Positions 7,498 through 8,203 of a DNA stretch of 8,203 nt are shown here, piece by piece. A model generated the notes under the pieces. The model was not told the DNA's origin, made no database searches, and saw nothing but the letters and a program-made list of their open reading frames with translations. The stretch spans positions 3,090 through 11,292 of the forward strand of contig VXRS01000310.1 in assembly GCA_009838385.1 (NCBI GenBank), written 5' to 3'. The stretch comes from Dehalococcoidia bacterium. GTDB lineage: Bacteria > Chloroflexota > Dehalococcoidia > Tepidiformales > Tepidiformaceae. Within the stretch, counting starts at the first letter, position 1. Each line of letters opens with the position of its first letter. The position numbers were made by a program, and so were the translations under genes.

Positions 7498-7716
7498 TTA
7501 CAGGCGCAGCTTGCCGTGCGACGGCTGGCGCCGGCGCTGGCGCTGCGGCAGAGCCGCTTCCTCGGCAGCCAGATCGATCGGCGGGCGCGTCAGCACTTCG
7601 TGTACGTAGCCGCACATGATGCAGCTGCCGTAGGTGCCGTGCCAATCGCGCTCCACGATGATGGAGCCGCCGCACTTGGGGCACGTCTGGGGCGGGGCCT
7701 CTTGCAAGGCAGGCAT
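7498..7716 (-). CDS. Small four-cysteine zinc-ribbon protein downstream of a c-di-AMP riboswitch
   Basis: Predicted 72-residue protein. C12-P-K-C15-G-G and C32-I-M-C35-G-Y form a classic zinc-ribbon pair of knuckles 16 residues apart. A short charged stretch (DLAAEEAALP) and a strongly basic tail (QRQRRRQPSHGKLRL) follow, suggesting nucleic-acid or ribosome contact. No membrane segment. The start is decided by AGGAG at 7726-7730, 9 nt before the ATG at 7714-7716. The frame stays open upstream to a potential start at 7857, but that part overlaps the riboswitch and reads as non-protein-like sequence. The gene has its own promoter-like element, structured leader and terminators, so it appears monocistronic. 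I do not recognise a named family; transcription or translation factor-like function is an inference from fold and charge only. Confidence 0.82.
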   Translation of the reverse strand: MPALQEAPPQTCPKCGGSIIVERDWHGTYGSCIMCGYVHEVLTRPPIDLAAEEAALPQRQRRRQPSHGKLRL

Positions 7717-7718
7717 GG

Positions 7719-7737
7719 GGAACTTCTCCTGGGTTCC
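7719..7737 (-). promoter_or_regulatory. Shine-Dalgarno presented in a hairpin loop
   Basis: On the minus strand GGAAC (7733-7737) can pair with GTTCC (7719-7723), leaving a 9-nt loop that contains AGGAG (7726-7730), the ribosome binding site of the zinc-ribbon gene. The stem ends two nucleotides before the ATG. It may help expose or hide the start site in response to the upstream riboswitch; the stem is short, so this is tentative. Confidence 0.4.
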
Positions 7738-7755
7738 GTGAGGCAAGATCATCTC

Positions 7756-7787
7756 GGCCTCGAAACGAGCATCCTGCTCGCCAGGCC
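7756..7787 (-). promoter_or_regulatory. Candidate expression-platform hairpin of the riboswitch
   Basis: Minus strand: outer arms GGCCT (7783-7787) and AGGCC (7756-7760) enclose a perfect inner stem CGAGCA (7775-7780) / TGCTCG (7766-7771) with a 3-nt loop, followed by TTTCG. CTCG (7766-7769) can instead pair with the following CGAG (7759-7762) around a TTT loop, so two hairpins are mutually exclusive. It sits just after the 3' strand of the aptamer's P1 helix, where an expression platform is expected. The T-run is only three bases, so whether it terminates transcription is uncertain. Confidence 0.45.
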
Positions 7788-7793
7788 TTCCTA

Positions 7794-7930
7794 GTGCATA
7801 CGGGGTTAGCTGACGGGTTCGGGCGGAAGGTTGCCCTAGGGACTGGAGAGGTCCCATTCACCCCGGAAGGTGGTTCCCCCGCTGCGCCAGAGTGGCGCAC
7901 TCTGCAGGTTTCGGTTTTCACCGAGCGCAC
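7794..7930 (-). promoter_or_regulatory. Cyclic-di-AMP riboswitch (ydaO/yuaA class)
   Basis: Read on the minus strand, the leader has the conserved elements of the ydaO/yuaA aptamer in the right order. A GAAA-capped stem TCGGT/ACCGA (7911-7924) comes first, then an extra variable hairpin CAGAGTG/CACTCTG (7888-7904). Next are CGGGGGAACC (7872-7881) and GGGGTGAAT (7856-7864) separated by 7 nt, the hairpin GGGAC/GTCCC (7839-7855), AGGGCAACCTTC, and the near-invariant CCCGTCAGCTAACC. P1 can close with GTGCG (7926-7930) against TGCAC (7794-7798). These motifs and the two-fold repeat-like layout are what I know of the family, which binds two c-di-AMP molecules. The element lies between a promoter-like sequence and the zinc-ribbon gene; in known members ligand usually lowers expression. 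The match rests on recalled consensus, not on a covariance-model search. Confidence 0.92.
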
Positions 7931-7944
7931 GCTCCTTGCGGAGC
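7931..7944 (-). other. 5' leader hairpin with GNRA tetraloop
   Basis: On the minus strand GCTCC (7940-7944), loop GCAA, GGAGC (7931-7935): a perfect 5-bp stem with a GNRA tetraloop, directly before the 5' strand of the riboswitch P1. If transcription starts near 7944 this would be the very 5' end of the transcript, where such hairpins commonly stabilise RNA. Confidence 0.5.
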
Positions 7945-7950
7945 CCCTCG

Positions 7951-7980
7951 AAGCTAGCAGCCCCGAGATCGGCCTGTCAA
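7951..7980 (-). promoter_or_regulatory. Promoter for the riboswitch/zinc-ribbon transcript
   Basis: Minus strand: a perfect -35 consensus TTGACA (7975-7980), an 18-nt spacer and TAGCTT (7951-7956) as a partial -10 (three of six matches to TATAAT). The predicted start near 7944 is only about 14 nt before the aptamer, giving a leader of roughly 228 nt. The placement strengthens both calls. Confidence 0.6.
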
Positions 7981-8015
7981 GGACTTTGGGAAGGAAATCA
8001 CAAGTAAATCGCGAA

Positions 8016-8032
8016 ATTCGTCGATATTCGTC
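8016..8032 (-). repeat. ATTCGTC direct repeat, 10-bp period
   Basis: ATTCGTC occurs at 8016-8022 and again at 8026-8032, start-to-start 10 bp, so both copies face the same side of the helix. They lie in a less GC-rich stretch 35 bp upstream of the -35 element of the minus-strand promoter, where an activator or UP-element-like site could sit. Two 7-mers may also be chance. Confidence 0.3.
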
Positions 8033-8042
8033 CCGTAGAGGC

Positions 8043-8063
8043 CCATATCCGCCCCTGATATGG
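8043..8063. other. Inverted repeat abutting the stop of the minus-strand membrane gene
   Basis: CCATATC (8043-8049) and GATATGG (8057-8063) are perfect 7-bp arms with a 7-nt loop, immediately after the TAG stop (8064-8066) of the minus-strand gene. There is no T-tract on either side, so it is not a good intrinsic terminator; it could be an mRNA 3'-end hairpin or a protein-binding palindrome. Confidence 0.4.
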
Positions 8064-8203
8064 CTACGCGGCCACCAGCGCGGGCGCGATCGCCGCCCCC
8101 GTCGCCGCCAGCCACACCGCCAGGGACAGCCCCGTTTCTGCTGCCACGCCCTGCTTTCCGCCTCCCCTCGCCGCCAGCGCCAGCCCCGCGATCAGCCCGG
8201 CCA
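8064..8203 (-). CDS. C-terminal end of a hydrophobic, probably membrane, protein (partial)
   Basis: The frame is open from the window edge to a TAG at 8064-8066, giving 45 visible C-terminal residues. The sequence is Ala/Leu/Gly-rich: a hydrophobic piece (AGLIAGLALAA), a short charged hydrophilic link (RGGGKQGVAAE), and a last roughly 22-residue segment (GLSLAVWLAATGAAIAPALV) long enough to span a membrane. This is consistent with the last two helices of a small transporter or integral membrane protein. The alternative plus-strand reading is Pro/Arg-rich and implausible. All seven leucines are CTG, as in the other minus-strand genes. The family cannot be named from this fragment. Confidence 0.55.
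   Translation of the reverse strand, partial: AGLIAGLALAARGGGKQGVAAETGLSLAVWLAATGAAIAPALVAA

Noticed and set aside
6924..7619. Plus-strand 231-codon frame across the ferredoxin and zinc-ribbon genes
   Set aside because: It would run antisense to two cysteine-motif genes and through both terminators; Arg/Ala/Pro-rich shadow.
7717..7857. Upstream extension of the zinc-ribbon gene to a start at 7857 (119 residues)
   Set aside because: The added codons lie inside the riboswitch, and the strong AGGAG at 7726-7730 places the start at 7716.
7472..7930. Alternative minus-strand 152-codon frame over the leader and zinc-ribbon gene
   Set aside because: Different frame from the CxxC protein; it translates the riboswitch and the first terminator and has no good ribosome binding site.
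7794..7930. Other leader types (T-box, cobalamin riboswitch, ribosomal-protein leader)
   Set aside because: No T-box sequence, B12 box or similar was seen, whereas several separated ydaO/yuaA motifs match in order.
1..8203. CRISPR arrays, tRNA/rRNA genes, insertion-sequence ends, attachment sites
   Set aside because: No spaced repeats, tRNA-like cloverleaf, transposase motif or terminal inverted repeats were found.

Overview
This is a very GC-rich bacterial window whose plus-strand genes overwhelmingly use C-ending codons (GCC, CTC, GTC, ATC). The gene set is a probable F420-dependent luciferase-like oxidoreductase, a cytochrome P450, a Rieske oxygenase, a thiolase and an acyl-CoA synthetase, followed by a cyclic-di-AMP riboswitch. 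That combination points to Actinomycetota or Chloroflexota (for example Dehalococcoidia-like lineages). No rRNA or phylogenetic marker gene is present, so the phylum is an inference.

Bases 1-6954, plus strand: a co-directional catabolic cluster. It starts with the 3' part of an LLM-class oxidoreductase gene and a 72-bp gap. Then come five closely packed genes: a P450, a Rieske non-heme iron oxygenase with an unusual N-terminal extension of about 120 residues, a 64-residue Cys/His-rich protein with a GTG start, a thiolase and an acyl-CoA synthetase. The last two are 1 nt apart. A plausible reading is that the two oxygenases hydroxylate a hydrophobic substrate (steroid, terpenoid, aromatic or alkyl), the synthetase activates the resulting acid to a CoA ester, and the thiolase performs the chain-shortening cleavage. 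The substrate cannot be read from the sequence, and no ferredoxin reductase is in view.

Bases 6951-7340, minus strand: a thioredoxin-fold [2Fe-2S] ferredoxin-like gene converges on the synthetase gene. The two share a CTAG palindrome that supplies a TAG stop on each strand.

Bases 7407-7980, minus strand: the most interesting part. A promoter-like TTGACA element is followed by a long structured leader that matches the ydaO/yuaA cyclic-di-AMP riboswitch in its signature motifs. Next come candidate expression-platform hairpins, a strong Shine-Dalgarno sequence and a 72-residue four-cysteine zinc-ribbon gene with a basic tail. Two tandem terminator-like hairpins with T-tracts close this unit. 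A zinc-ribbon gene as the sole apparent target of a c-di-AMP riboswitch is not one of the classical targets I know of (potassium or osmolyte transport, cell-wall hydrolases).

Bases 7981-8203: a less GC-rich stretch with a 7-bp direct repeat spaced one helical turn apart, an inverted repeat, and the 3' end of a minus-strand gene for a hydrophobic, probably membrane, protein that runs off the window.
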